The position numbers and the translations under genes were made by a program. The notes beneath the pieces were generated by a model that did no database searches, was not told the DNA's origin, and saw only the letters and a program-made list of their open reading frames with translations. Below, one piece after another: positions 17,330 to 25,908 of a stretch of 64,000 bases of DNA (position 1 is its first letter; every line of letters begins with the position of its first letter). The stretch is from positions 3,472,001-3,536,000 of the forward strand of contig NZ_CP113264.1 in the NCBI RefSeq assembly GCF_026642255.1, read 5' to 3'. This stretch comes from Streptomonospora nanhaiensis. GTDB lineage: Bacteria > Actinomycetota > Actinomycetes > Streptosporangiales > Streptosporangiaceae.

Positions 17330-18323
17330 CGTTGGCCGGGCTGTACACGAGCCCTCCCACGTCCCGGATCTGGTCCGAGATCCGTGCCAGGTGCAGGCTC
17401 TCCGACCACGGCATGTCAGGGCTCTCCCGCTCCCCCGCCGCCACGCACCGGGCGACCTCCTCGGCCTCGTACTCGTAGCCGTTGGCCCGGAAGGGCCGGT
17501 GGAACTCCTCCCGCTCGCGGCCGTCGCGGTGCAGCACCGCGGTGGTCGCCGCGAAGAAGTTCGGGATCTCCAGCCACCCCTTCGACCCGGCCACCACCGC
17601 CCGGTTGGGGAGCGTGGTGCGCGAGGAGCAGGACAGGGTCCCGGTGGCCCCGTTCTCCCCGCGCACCAGGACGGTGGTGTGCGTGTCCACCATGCGGTCG
17701 GGCGACAGCTGGCGGGTGGCGCCCACGACCGTCAGCTCGCCCAGGTGGCGGGAGGCGAAGGCGAGCGGGTAGATCCCCAGGTCGAGCAGGGCGCCCCCGC
17801 CCAGGTCGGCGTTGAAGATCCGGTGGTCGGGGTCGTAGGGGACGTTGGCGCCGAACTCCGCGGACAGCCAGCAGACCTCCCCGATCGCGCCGTCGTCCAC
17901 CAGCTCGCGGACCAGGCGGGAGACCGGCAGGTAGCGCGTCCACATCGCCTCCATCAGGAAGCGGTCGTTGGCGCGCGCCGCCGCGACCATCTCCGACACC
18001 TGGAGGGCGTTCATCGCCATGGGCTTCTCGACCAGGACGTGCTTGCCCGCGTTCAGGCAGGTCAGAGTGTTGGGGTGGTGCCAGGGGTGGGGGGTGGCCA
18101 CGTAGACGGCGTCCACGTTCGGGCTCTGGGCCAGCTCTTCGTAGCTGCCGTGGCGCTCCGGGACGCCCCACGCGTCCGCGAACTCGTCCGCCCGGTCCCG
18201 CGTGCGGGAACCGACCGCCGTGACCGTGGCCGAGGGGACGGCCCGGAGCCCTTCGAGGAAGGAGTGTGCGATACCGCCGGTTCCGACCACGCCCCAGCGC
18301 AGCCCACCGTTGTCATCTGTCAT
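17307..18323 (-). CDS. Gfo/Idh/MocA family NAD(P)-dependent oxidoreductase
   Basis: The 338-residue protein has an N-terminal Rossmann motif GVVGTGGIAHSFLEGL, then VDAVYVATPHPWHH and the conserved EKPMAMN containing the catalytic Lys near residue 100, and the C-terminal GGALLDLGIYPL. Members oxidise or reduce sugars and inositols; dihydrodiol dehydrogenase-like proteins share this order. TAGGAT ends six bases before the ATG, so the mRNA is probably leaderless. It overlaps the tail of the GNAT-like gene by 23 bp. Confidence 0.9.
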   Translation of the reverse strand: MTDDNGGLRWGVVGTGGIAHSFLEGLRAVPSATVTAVGSRTRDRADEFADAWGVPERHGSYEELAQSPNVDAVYVATPHPWHHPNTLTCLNAGKHVLVEKPMAMNALQVSEMVAAARANDRFLMEAMWTRYLPVSRLVRELVDDGAIGEVCWLSAEFGANVPYDPDHRIFNADLGGGALLDLGIYPLAFASRHLGELTVVGATRQLSPDRMVDTHTTVLVRGENGATGTLSCSSRTTLPNRAVVAGSKGWLEIPNFFAATTAVLHRDGREREEFHRPFRANGYEYEAEEVARCVAAGERESPDMPWSESLHLARISDQIRDVGGLVYSPANVKAVPLG

Positions 18324-18455
18324 GGGCTCATCCTAAAAACAGGGTCATCTCGGGGGCGAGGCGGGGAAGGTCCTCGGATTCGGCGCCCGGGAACCGTACG
18401 GTGGGGGCCAGTGAGGCGGACGAGCTCGCCCGCCGGACCACGAACGGAGGAGGAC

Positions 18456-18839
18456 ATGTCGGAGACGCTCGCACGGAGGCTGGGGGTACGGCCCGGGGAC
18501 CGGCTGCTCGTCCTCAACGCCCCCGAGCGCTACCTGCGGCTCCTGGAGCCACCGCTCGACATCCACATCGACCTGGGCCCCATCGAGGGCGCCGACTACG
18601 ACGACGTCCACATGTTCGCCCTGGACAAGGGGACCGTGGACCGCGAGGCCCCCCGCGCCCTCGCCTCCGTGGGCCCGGGGACCAGGCTCTGGGTGTGCTT
18701 CCCCCAGCGCGGCGGCACCATCATCACCGACCTGACCGCGGACAAGGGCTGGGACGTGCTCGTGGACGCCGGTTGGCGCCGCGCCGCCCAGGAGCCGATC
18801 GACTCGGACTGGGCGGCGCTGCGCTTCGAGCGGAGCTGA
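18456..18839 (+). CDS. DUF3052-like small protein
   Basis: The 127-residue protein has the pattern LGVRPGDRLLVLNAPERYLRLL, PGTRLWVCFPQRG and a C-terminal DSDWAALRFERS, typical of short actinobacterial proteins annotated DUF3052 or unknown. No catalytic motif is visible. GGAGGAGG precedes the ATG. It is divergent from the Gfo/Idh gene (132 bp) and ends 16 bp before the convergent DUF4097 gene. Confidence 0.6.
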   Translation: MSETLARRLGVRPGDRLLVLNAPERYLRLLEPPLDIHIDLGPIEGADYDDVHMFALDKGTVDREAPRALASVGPGTRLWVCFPQRGGTIITDLTADKGWDVLVDAGWRRAAQEPIDSDWAALRFERS

Positions 18840-18855
18840 GGAAGCCCCGCCTCGG

Positions 18856-19830
18856 TCAGCCCGGCTCGACGCTGAGGGAGCCGCTGACGGTGTTGGCGTC
18901 GATGCGCGACGCCGCCCCGTCCTCGACGTCCACGCCCACGTCCCGCTGCCCGGAGGTGGAGTCACCGGTGACGTCGTAGGCGCCCCTGGGGACCCGCACG
19001 TCGATGCTGCCGCTGGTGGTGTCCAGGGTCAGCGTGTCGAAGGCGTCCCCGGTGGCGACCTCGATCCGACCGGAGACCGTCGAGGCCTCCGCCGTGGTGA
19101 AGCCCCCGCCCACGGCCACGTCGCCGCTGGTGGACTCGGCCCTGACCGACTCGGCCTCGAACCCGGACACGTCCACCCGCCCGGACGTGGAGGACGCCTC
19201 CAGCCTCTCGCCCGAGCCCGCGGCGCTGACCTCGCCGCTGGTGGTGTCGATCCCCACCGAACCCTCCACCCCGGCCAGCGACACCTGCCCGCTGGTGGTG
19301 TCCACGGTCACGTCGCCGACGTTGTCGGACACCTCGACCGGACCGCTGGTGGTGGACAGCTCCAGCGCGCCGTTGACGTTCTCCGCGCTGATCCGGCCGC
19401 TGACGGTCTCCACGGTCACCTCGGTCCCCTCCGGGACGGTGATCTCGTAGTTGACCGCGCACCCCCCGAAGAAGGGGACGCCCTGGCAGACGGCCTCCAC
19501 CTCGAGGCCGTCCCCGTCGGCCTCGGCCCCTTCCCTCGGCTCGGTGAGGGGCGTGCCGCGCAGGGTGCGCTCCACCACGACCTCGTCGCCGCCGCCGGCG
19601 AGGACGACGTCGCCGCCCGTGCGGTTGTCGACCTCCAGGGTCCGGATCCCGTCGAAGGAGTCGCTGCGGTCGCCCCTGTCCACGCCCACGCTGCCCAGCA
19701 CGGAGAACGAGGTCGCCGCCACCATGATCACCACCAGCACGCCGCCGATGACGAGCCAGGGGCCCACGCGGAACCTGCGGCGGGGCTCCTTGCTCGACGA
19801 GGCGTACAGTCCCCGTGCCTTGAATGTCAC
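18856..19830 (-). CDS. Membrane-anchored DUF4097 beta-strand repeat protein
   Basis: The 324-residue protein has one N-terminal transmembrane helix (about residues 23-45) and then a beta-helical region made of repeats with TTSGxV or TVSGxI every 16-20 residues, the DUF4097 pattern. The repeat part should lie outside the membrane. It begins 46 bp after the stop of the response regulator and is probably part of the same operon, so it may be an effector or accessory of that two-component system. Confidence 0.85.
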   Translation of the reverse strand: MTFKARGLYASSSKEPRRRFRVGPWLVIGGVLVVIMVAATSFSVLGSVGVDRGDRSDSFDGIRTLEVDNRTGGDVVLAGGGDEVVVERTLRGTPLTEPREGAEADGDGLEVEAVCQGVPFFGGCAVNYEITVPEGTEVTVETVSGRISAENVNGALELSTTSGPVEVSDNVGDVTVDTTSGQVSLAGVEGSVGIDTTSGEVSAAGSGERLEASSTSGRVDVSGFEAESVRAESTSGDVAVGGGFTTAEASTVSGRIEVATGDAFDTLTLDTTSGSIDVRVPRGAYDVTGDSTSGQRDVGVDVEDGAASRIDANTVSGSLSVEPG

Positions 19831-19876
19831 TGTCTTCCCTTCCTGGAGGACTCCCGCCCTCCGGATGTCGGTGCGG

Positions 19877-20587
19877 TCAGGTGCGGTCGGCGCCGCGCAG
19901 GTAGTGCAGGACGGCCTGGACCCTGCGGTGGTCGTGGTCGTCCTGGCCGAGGTCGAGCTTGGTGAAGATGGAGCGGATGTGCTTCTCCACCGCGCGTTCG
20001 GTGACGCTCAGACGCAACGCGATCCCCGCGTTGTTCAGCCCCTGGGCCATCACCTCCAGCACCTCGCTCTCGCGGGGGGTCAAGCGGTCCATGGCGCTGT
20101 CCCTGTGTCGGCTGAGCAGTTGTGACACCACCTCGGGGTCGATGGCGGCGCCGCCGCCGGCGACCCTGCGCAGCACCGCCAGGAACTCGTCGATGTCGGC
20201 GACCCGGTCCTTGAGCAGGTAGCCGACCTTGCTGGACCCGCCGCCCAGCAGGTCGGCGGCATAGCGGCTCACCACGTGCTGGGACAGCAGCAGCACCGCC
20301 ACCTCCGGATGGGACCGCCGGATCGCGACGCCCGCCCGGATGCCCTCCTCGGAGAAGGTGGGCGGCATGCGGATGTCGACCAGGCACAGGTCCACGTCGG
20401 GATGCTCCTCCACCGACCTCAGGAGGGCGTCGGCGTCGCCGACCTGGTCGACGATCTCCACGCCCGCGTCCTCCAGCAGCCGGGCCATGCCGCTGCGCAG
20501 CAGGACCGAGTCCTCGGCGATGATCACCCTCGGCCCCTTCTCGGGCTCCGGTTCCGTCGCCGCGTTCGCACCGCTGTACACGGTCAT
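19877..20587 (-). CDS. NarL/LuxR-type response regulator
   Basis: The 236-residue protein has a receiver domain with the phospho-acceptor Asp71 in CLVDIRMPP, acidic residues AED near 24-26, and the conserved Lys in GYLLKDRV. A LuxR-type HTH follows (LTPRESEVLEVMAQGLNNAGIALRLSVTERAVEKHIRSI). Its ATG overlaps the TGA of the upstream histidine kinase as ATGA, so the two are translationally coupled. Probable targets include its own operon and the DUF4097 gene. Confidence 0.93.
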   Translation of the reverse strand: MTVYSGANAATEPEPEKGPRVIIAEDSVLLRSGMARLLEDAGVEIVDQVGDADALLRSVEEHPDVDLCLVDIRMPPTFSEEGIRAGVAIRRSHPEVAVLLLSQHVVSRYAADLLGGGSSKVGYLLKDRVADIDEFLAVLRRVAGGGAAIDPEVVSQLLSRHRDSAMDRLTPRESEVLEVMAQGLNNAGIALRLSVTERAVEKHIRSIFTKLDLGQDDHDHRRVQAVLHYLRGADRT

Positions 20588-21981
20588 GCCTCCCATGGGA
20601 TGTCGGCGGTCAGGACGGTTCCCCCGCCGGCCGGACTGTGGACCGTCAGGACGCCGTCGACCGCGTCGACGCGGTCCCACAGTCCGTACAGGCCCGTGCC
20701 GGCCTCGGGGTCGGCCCCGCCGACCCCGTCGTCGGTGACGGTGAGACGGAGCCGGTCGGCGGACCCGCGGGCCCCGCCGGCCACCAGCTCGGCGGACACG
20801 GTGACACGTGCGGCCCCGGCGTGCTTGGCGACGTTGTTCAGCGCCTCGCACGCCACGTAGTAGGCGACCCCCTCGGCACGCTGCGAGGGGCGCTCCGGCA
20901 GGTCCACGTCCACACGCACGGGGACGGGGGCGCGCCCCGCGGCGACCGGGAGGGCCGCGCCCAGGCCGTGGTCGGTGAGGACCCGGGGGTGCAGGCCCCG
21001 CGCGACCTGACGCAGTTCGTCCATCACCTCGCGGGACTCCCGCTGGGCCTCGGTGATGAGCTCCAGGGCCTTCTGCGGGTCCGCGGTGACACGGGAGCGG
21101 GCCCGTGTGAGGGTCATGGTGAGGGCGAGCAGGCGCTGCTGGGCCCCGTCGTGCAGGTCGCGTTCGATCCGGCGCCGCTCGGCCTCCGCGGCGTCGACCA
21201 TGCGCAGGCGGCTGTCCTGGACGTGGACGAGGCGCCGTCGGATGCGCAGCTCCGGGGCCTCGAAGAGGAGCATCCGGTGCAGGAGGACCTCGGTGGCGAC
21301 CAGGGAGGGGGTCAGTCGCAGCCCGACGAGCGCCAGCAGCGGACCGACGGCGACCAGGGCGAGCGGCCCGGCGATGTCCTCGGGGGCGCCCTGGGCCAGG
21401 ACGAACATGATCCCGAACAGGGCCCCGACGGCCGCCGCGCCGCCGCACACCACGAGGAACATCACGAGGCCTCCGGCGACGAGGCCGTGGAGCCCGGCGA
21501 CGGTGCTGTAGACGATCATCGACCAGGCGTCGCGCCCGAACACGAACCGCCAGGCGCGGACCACCGGACCGTCGCCCGGGAGGGGGTCGGGCGGGCTGGT
21601 CTCCACGATCCCGAACACCGCGCCCAGGCGCTCGCGCTGGACCCGGCAGGCCAGGCGTGCCAGCAGCGAGGCGGCGACCGGGGAGGCCACCAGCATCAGG
21701 AGCGCGTCCACGGCGAACCCGCCGACGCCCCGCTCGGGGGTGTCCGGCAGCCAGGGCAGGGTGACCGCGAAACCGACCCAGGTGGCGGAGACCACGAGCA
21801 GGCACGCGGGCACCAGGTAGAACAGGGCCAGGGCCAGTGACGTGACCAGGTGGAGGAGCTCCACCATGCGGACCCGCCAGGACGGCCCGTAGGCTTCTGC
21901 GACGCGGGGCAGCCCGGCGAGGACGGGCAGCAGGTCCCTTCCGCCGCCCCGTCCGCCGCCACGACTGCTCAGACCGGTCAC
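20584..21981 (-). CDS. Two-component sensor histidine kinase (HisKA_3 type)
   Basis: The 465-residue protein has four to six membrane helices in residues 40-230, then a HisKA_3 dimerisation domain with the phospho-acceptor His277 in RRIERDLHDGAQQRLL, and a HATPase domain with EALNNVAKHAGA and DDGVGGADPEAGTGLYGLWDRV. The sensing part is the membrane domain with no large extracellular loop, as in sensors of envelope stress or antibiotics. GTG at 21981 follows TAGATT by six bases, suggesting a leaderless mRNA. It heads the operon with the regulator and DUF4097. Confidence 0.92.
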   Translation of the reverse strand: MTGLSSRGGGRGGGRDLLPVLAGLPRVAEAYGPSWRVRMVELLHLVTSLALALFYLVPACLLVVSATWVGFAVTLPWLPDTPERGVGGFAVDALLMLVASPVAASLLARLACRVQRERLGAVFGIVETSPPDPLPGDGPVVRAWRFVFGRDAWSMIVYSTVAGLHGLVAGGLVMFLVVCGGAAAVGALFGIMFVLAQGAPEDIAGPLALVAVGPLLALVGLRLTPSLVATEVLLHRMLLFEAPELRIRRRLVHVQDSRLRMVDAAEAERRRIERDLHDGAQQRLLALTMTLTRARSRVTADPQKALELITEAQRESREVMDELRQVARGLHPRVLTDHGLGAALPVAAGRAPVPVRVDVDLPERPSQRAEGVAYYVACEALNNVAKHAGAARVTVSAELVAGGARGSADRLRLTVTDDGVGGADPEAGTGLYGLWDRVDAVDGVLTVHSPAGGGTVLTADIPWEA

Positions 21982-22077
21982 GCCACCAATCTAGGGAACC
22001 GCGGTACGGCGGCACGAGGCCGTCAGCACGTGGAGCACGGGTGGTGCTGGCACTACCCGCCGGAGGAAGGGGTGCGC

Positions 22078-22809
22078 ATGGGAGGTGTCCGCGTCCCGGT
22101 GCGGCCGGTCCTGGAGGAGGTCGGCCGGATCAACGCGCTGTTCGCGCTGGAGGAGGAGCCCCCGGGGCCCGGCTGGGTCTCCCCGGGAGGGGCCGGCCGA
22201 CAGGTCCTCGCGGCCGAGGTGGAGCGGGTGCGCGCGCGGTCGGGCCCACCGGCCGGGCACACCGGCGAGGAGGTGGAGTGGAGGGTGGCGGCGTCGCTCT
22301 TCCAGCAGGGGCTGGCCACGCGGATCCTCTCCCCGGTGCTGGCGGCGGCCCTGTGCCACGGTGTGCTGCTGGACGCGGCGCGGTTCCGGTGGGATCCGCA
22401 CAGGGAGGGGCCTCTGGTGCTGCGCACCTCCCAGGAGACGGCCGAGGCGGTGGTCGGCGGTCCCCGGCGGACCGCCGACCGGATCGAGGCGGCGGTGCTC
22501 CGCGGCGTGCTGACGGGGGTCGCCCGGAGCCTGTCCGGAACGGGCCGGGTGGCCCCGGGGCTGCTGCGGGGCAACACGGCCTCGGCCCTGGCGGGGGCCG
22601 CCCGCTCGCTGGGCGCGGCCCGGCCCGAGCGGCGCGTGGAGGCCGAGGCCCTGGTCGGCGACCTGCTGGGGCGGACGGCCCTGAAGGGCACCGGCGGGTA
22701 CGCGGGGACGGACGCCGGCGGTGCGGGGGTGTTCCGGCGCACGACGTGCTGCCTGTACTACCGGCTGCCCGGCGGGGGCTACTGCGGGGACTGCGCGCTG
22801 AGGCCCTGA
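22078..22809 (+). CDS. FhuF-like (2Fe-2S) ferric reductase family protein
   Basis: The 243-residue protein ends in CCLYYRLPGGGYCGDC, the CC-x10-C-x2-C cluster that binds the 2Fe-2S centre of FhuF ferric-siderophore reductases. The middle region carries RILSPVLAAALCHGVLLDAARFRWDPHREGPLVL, also family-like. No siderophore gene is adjacent, so the substrate is open. GGAGGAAGG precedes the ATG; the GTG two codons earlier is an alternative. It is divergent from the histidine kinase (96 bp). Confidence 0.82.
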   Translation: MGGVRVPVRPVLEEVGRINALFALEEEPPGPGWVSPGGAGRQVLAAEVERVRARSGPPAGHTGEEVEWRVAASLFQQGLATRILSPVLAAALCHGVLLDAARFRWDPHREGPLVLRTSQETAEAVVGGPRRTADRIEAAVLRGVLTGVARSLSGTGRVAPGLLRGNTASALAGAARSLGAARPERRVEAEALVGDLLGRTALKGTGGYAGTDAGGAGVFRRTTCCLYYRLPGGGYCGDCALRP

Positions 22810-22899
22810 CGTGCGCTGGCGCGAAGGATGCGCACGGACGGCCGGGGCGCCGAACGAAAATCCCTGGACTCGATCGGCCCCCTGCGCGATCCTGCCCTG

Positions 22900-23655
22900 A
22901 TGGTCACTCCCGAGATACCTCCCCTGTACCGCGACTCCGACTTCAACGGCCCGCTCTCCGACGCGCACGCGGCGCGGCTGATCCGGACCCTCGGGCCCCT
23001 GGAGGGGCGCCGGATCGTCGACGTCGGCTGCGGCTGGGCCGAGTTCCTCCTGCGCACCCTGGAGTCCGAGCCGACCGCGACCGGCTTCGGCATCGACCGG
23101 AACGGGGACCACGTCCGGCACGGGCGCGAACTCGCCGCGGCACGGGGGCTGGACGACCGCGTCGAACTGGTGGTCGGCGACGTCGGGGAATGGGCGGGGA
23201 CCGAGGCGGACGTCGTGGTCAACAACGGGGCGTCCCACGTGTGGGGCGGTGATCCGGTGACGCACACCGGCAACGCCCTGGCGGCGGCGAGCGAGCTGCT
23301 CGCGCCCGGTGGACGGCTCCTGTTCGGCGAGGGCTTCTGGCTGCGCGAGCCCACCCCGGAGGAGCTGGGCGTCATGCGGGACATCCCGCTCGCCCAGTAC
23401 GGATCGGTGCCCGACCTGGTCGACCTCGCCCTCTCCCACGGGTTCCGGCTCCGGGCGCTGTCCCAGGCGACCCTGGAGGAATGGGACGACTTCGAGTCCC
23501 GGCACGCCCAGGGGTGGGAGGACTGGCTCCTGGAGAACCCGGACTCCCCCGACGCCGAGGAGGTCCGCGCCCGGGCCGACCGGCACCGCGAGTTCCGGGT
23601 CCGCGGCACCCGGGAGACGCTCGGCTTCGCCTACCTGACCCTCATCCGGGTGTAG
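22900..23655 (+). CDS. SAM-dependent class I methyltransferase
   Basis: The 251-residue protein has SAM motif I IVDVGCGWAEFLLR near residue 37, an acidic GIDRNGDH at motif II and GGRLLFGEGFWLREPT at the post-III region. The substrate is unknown. The ATG at 22900 is preferred over an in-frame ATG at 22828 because the upstream part is not family-like. It lies 90 bp after the FhuF-like gene on the same strand. Confidence 0.85.
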   Translation: MVTPEIPPLYRDSDFNGPLSDAHAARLIRTLGPLEGRRIVDVGCGWAEFLLRTLESEPTATGFGIDRNGDHVRHGRELAAARGLDDRVELVVGDVGEWAGTEADVVVNNGASHVWGGDPVTHTGNALAAASELLAPGGRLLFGEGFWLREPTPEELGVMRDIPLAQYGSVPDLVDLALSHGFRLRALSQATLEEWDDFESRHAQGWEDWLLENPDSPDAEEVRARADRHREFRVRGTRETLGFAYLTLIRV

Positions 23656-24188
23656 GGGGCGTCCGCCCCGCCCCAGGCGGCTCGTGCCCGTCTTCCCGCG
23701 GTCGCGCGCACCTGCCTTCCGCGGCCGGTCAGCCGCCGTGTCAGGGCTCGTCGCCGACCGCCCGGGCAGCCCCCGGGGCACGGCCGCCTCCCGGTCCGGC
23801 GCCTCGAAGAACCTCGCCCTCCCCCCTCGGAACCCACGGTCCCCGCGACTCCCCGGACCCCGGGGATTCGCGGGGACCGCCGGAACCCACGCGACCGCCC
23901 CGCGGCGCCGGACGGGGCCGTTTCCGTGATCGGGGCGGAACCGCGCGACATCCGCCCCGTCCAGGGGCGGTGATGGCGGGGCCGAAGTGCGATACTGGGG
24001 GAGAAGGACCCCGAGCACACCACCACGCGGCCGCCCCTTGCCGGGACCCGCGGGCGGAACCATCGAACCCGGAGCATCCCACGCAGCGAGCAACCGCACC
24101 ATCCCACCGGCCCACCGGTGACGGCGAGCCCTTTCGAGGCAGTCCGCGGCCACATCATCGAACCCGCTCTCACACCACTGGAGAATTC
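23656..24188. other. 533-bp region without a gene
   Basis: No coding sequence is supported. It contains the repeat-flanked hairpin at 23828-23891, a second hairpin CCGCCCC-N5-GGGGCGG near 23952-23970, a -10-like GATACT at 23991-23996 and two copies of ATCGAACCCG (24062-24071 and 24157-24166). A transcript starting near 24003 would give the small gene at 24189 a long 5' leader of about 185 nt. Confidence 0.5.
23828..23891. repeat. Large hairpin flanked by 11-bp direct repeats
   Basis: CGGTCCCCGCGA (23837-23848) pairs with TCGCGGGGACCG (23868-23879), and inside it CCCCGG pairs with CCGGGG around ACC. The hairpin is bracketed by the direct repeat CGGAACCCACG at 23828-23838 and 23881-23891. It could be a terminator of the methyltransferase gene or a small palindromic element that left a target duplication. 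Confidence 0.6.
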
Positions 24189-24494
24189 ATGAACCCCGCG
24201 CTCCTCAAGCTCCTGAACTCGGCCGACGCCACCGGCAGGGTCATCACCGGAGAACACCTCTGGCAGACCTGGACCGTCGCCGAGCAGCGCCAGTGGGTGA
24301 CCCCGGACAGCCCCGAGGGCCGGTTCGTGACGGCCGAGGGGATGAACGCCCGGCGCTTCGCGACCGGCGAGGGCGAGGCCGACCACGCCCGGCGCGCGGT
24401 CTACACCCACGCGGCGGACCCCGAGGACCTGGCCCAGCTGCTGGCGGTGCTGGGGCTGGACCACGACGCCGAGGACGGAGCGCTCCACCGCTGA
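24189..24494 (+). CDS. Hypothetical protein, 101 residues
   Basis: I do not recognise this protein. It is acidic and soluble-looking, begins MNPALLKLLNSADATG and includes RQWVTPDSPEGRFVTAEGMNARRF; no membrane segment or metal motif is visible. Codon use at third positions matches neighbouring real genes. GGAG lies six bases before the ATG. A very strong hairpin follows 31 bp after the stop, which supports a monocistronic unit. Confidence 0.6.
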   Translation: MNPALLKLLNSADATGRVITGEHLWQTWTVAEQRQWVTPDSPEGRFVTAEGMNARRFATGEGEADHARRAVYTHAADPEDLAQLLAVLGLDHDAEDGALHR

Positions 24495-24525
24495 CCCGTT
24501 CCCGCCGACCGGGACCGTACGTCCC

Positions 24526-24554
24526 GGGCGCCCTCCCGGCCCGGGAGGGCGCCC
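24526..24554. terminator. Strong hairpin after the 101-residue gene
   Basis: GGGCGCCCTCCCGG (24526-24539) is mirrored by CCGGGAGGGCGCCC (24541-24554), giving at least 12 paired bases. There is no T-run. It stands between convergent genes. Confidence 0.65.
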
Positions 24555-24784
24555 CGGTGCGGACACCGATCAGGGACTCCGACCGGGGGTGGGCCGTGGC
24601 CGCTTCCCGCGGCCGCTCCGGGCCCGTCCTCTTCCGCGGGACGGTCGGGGCCCTGCGCCACGGGCGGCCGGGCACGGTTCCCCGCCGCTTCCGACGCGGA
24701 GCCGGAAGGGACGGCCGGTGAGCTCCGGGCCGCGCCGGCTCGCACGGTCCGGCGCCGGGGGGCGTAGGACCGTGCCGCCGCCGC

Positions 24785-25267
24785 TCAGGCCCGGTCCATG
24801 GCCCGGCGGACCTCGGGCAGGTCGATGCGGGTCATCGAGAGCATCGACCGCATGGCGCGCTCGGCGCGTGCCGGGTCGGGGTCGTCGAGGAGGTCGTCCA
24901 GCTCGGCCGGGAAGACCTGCCACGAGAAGCCGAACCTGTCCTTGAGCCATCCGCACCGGCTCTCCTGGCCGCCCTCGCCGAGCGCGGCCCAGAAGCGGTC
25001 GGACTCCTCCTGGCTGTCGCAGATCACCTGGAGCGAGACGGCCTCGGAGAACGTGAACTCGGGGCCGCCGTTGAGGGCGGTGATCTGCTGGCCGTCGATC
25101 TCGAAGTCCACGGTGAGCACCATGTCCGCGGGGCGGGGACCCCCGGGACCGAAGCGGCGGACCCTGAGGATGCGGGAGTTCTCGAACAGTCCGACGTAGA
25201 AGTTCGCGGCCTCCTCCGCGCGGGTGTCGAACCACAGGCAGGGCGTGATCTTGTTCAGCGTGCTCAT
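24785..25267 (-). CDS. VOC family protein (PhnB/3-demethylubiquinone methyltransferase-like)
   Basis: The 160-residue protein begins MSTLNKITPCLWFDTRAEEAANFYVGLF and has ALNGGPEFTFSEAVSLQVICDSQEE and RCGWLKDRFGFSWQVFP, the pattern of the PhnB-like VOC subfamily often annotated as 3-demethylubiquinone-9 methyltransferase. These are small metal-binding folds of unclear reaction. GAGAGGACG precedes the ATG. It is divergent from the HTH/DUF4180 pair. Confidence 0.88.
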   Translation of the reverse strand: MSTLNKITPCLWFDTRAEEAANFYVGLFENSRILRVRRFGPGGPRPADMVLTVDFEIDGQQITALNGGPEFTFSEAVSLQVICDSQEESDRFWAALGEGGQESRCGWLKDRFGFSWQVFPAELDDLLDDPDPARAERAMRSMLSMTRIDLPEVRRAMDRA

Positions 25268-25405
25268 CGGTCGTCCTCTCGACACAGGCGCGGTTCCCCG
25301 CGTCCTTCCTACACGTACCGACCGGGCCGGACGGCGCGACTCATCGGGCGGTCGCGGTTTTTCTCTCTCCACATCCAGGAAGTCCCATATGGCTTTAAAC
25401 TCCTC

Positions 25406-25435
25406 TTTAGTAAGGTAATGTCAGGGATGTATAGA
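25406..25435 (+). promoter_or_regulatory. AT-rich promoter of the HTH/DUF4180 operon
   Basis: TTTAGT (25406-25411) and TATAGA (25430-25435) are 18 bp apart in an unusually AT-rich stretch that also contains CATATGGC and TTTAAAC. Transcription would begin near 25442, giving a leader of about 26 nt with GGGGAG before the TTG start. Confidence 0.45.
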
Positions 25436-25467
25436 GAAGTTTCAAGCGCCCCGATGGGGAGAGTGCG

Positions 25468-25908
25468 TTGGATCAGCAGTACTACTCGGTGGACCAGGTG
25501 GCCGAGCTCCTGGACCTGCACGTCAAGACGGTGCGGGCCTACATCCGCGACGGGCGGCTCAGGGCGACCCGGATCGGCAAGCAGTACCGGGTCCGGCGCC
25601 AGGACCTGGAGGAGTTCACCGGCGGCCCGCTCCCCCGACCGGAGGCGCCTGCCGCGGGCAGCGGGCGCACCGCGGAGGCCTCCACGGTCGTACGGGTGGA
25701 CGGGATCGGCCCCGACGACGCCTCGCGCCTGACCACCCTGGTCACGTCCTCCCTCTTCGGGGCGCCGGGCGGCGCGGCGAAGGTCCACGTCCAGGCCGTC
25801 CACGACAGGGAGCGCGCGAGCCTGAAGGTCGTCGTCCTGGGTGACCTCTCCGCGACCGCGGCGGTCCTGGAGCTCATCGACGTCATGGTGAACGAGGAAA
25901 GAGGGTGA
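25468..25908 (+). CDS. Excisionase-like helix-turn-helix protein with a second conserved domain
   Basis: The 146-residue protein has an N-terminal HTH of the MerR/excisionase type (YYSVDQVAELLDLHVKTVRAYIRDGRLRATRIGKQYRV, residues 4-42). After a proline-rich linker comes a compact second domain (residues 70-143) with alternating strands and helices, which I cannot name. The start is a TTG with GGGGAG seven bases upstream. Its TGA overlaps the GTG of the DUF4180 gene, so the products are made together. Such small HTH proteins without an integrase nearby are more likely regulators than excisionases. Confidence 0.8.
   Translation: MDQQYYSVDQVAELLDLHVKTVRAYIRDGRLRATRIGKQYRVRRQDLEEFTGGPLPRPEAPAAGSGRTAEASTVVRVDGIGPDDASRLTTLVTSSLFGAPGGAAKVHVQAVHDRERASLKVVVLGDLSATAAVLELIDVMVNEERG

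Noticed and set aside
25468..25908. Excisionase of an integrative element
   Set aside because: No integrase, attachment repeats or other mobile genes nearby, and the protein has a second domain and a DUF4180 partner.
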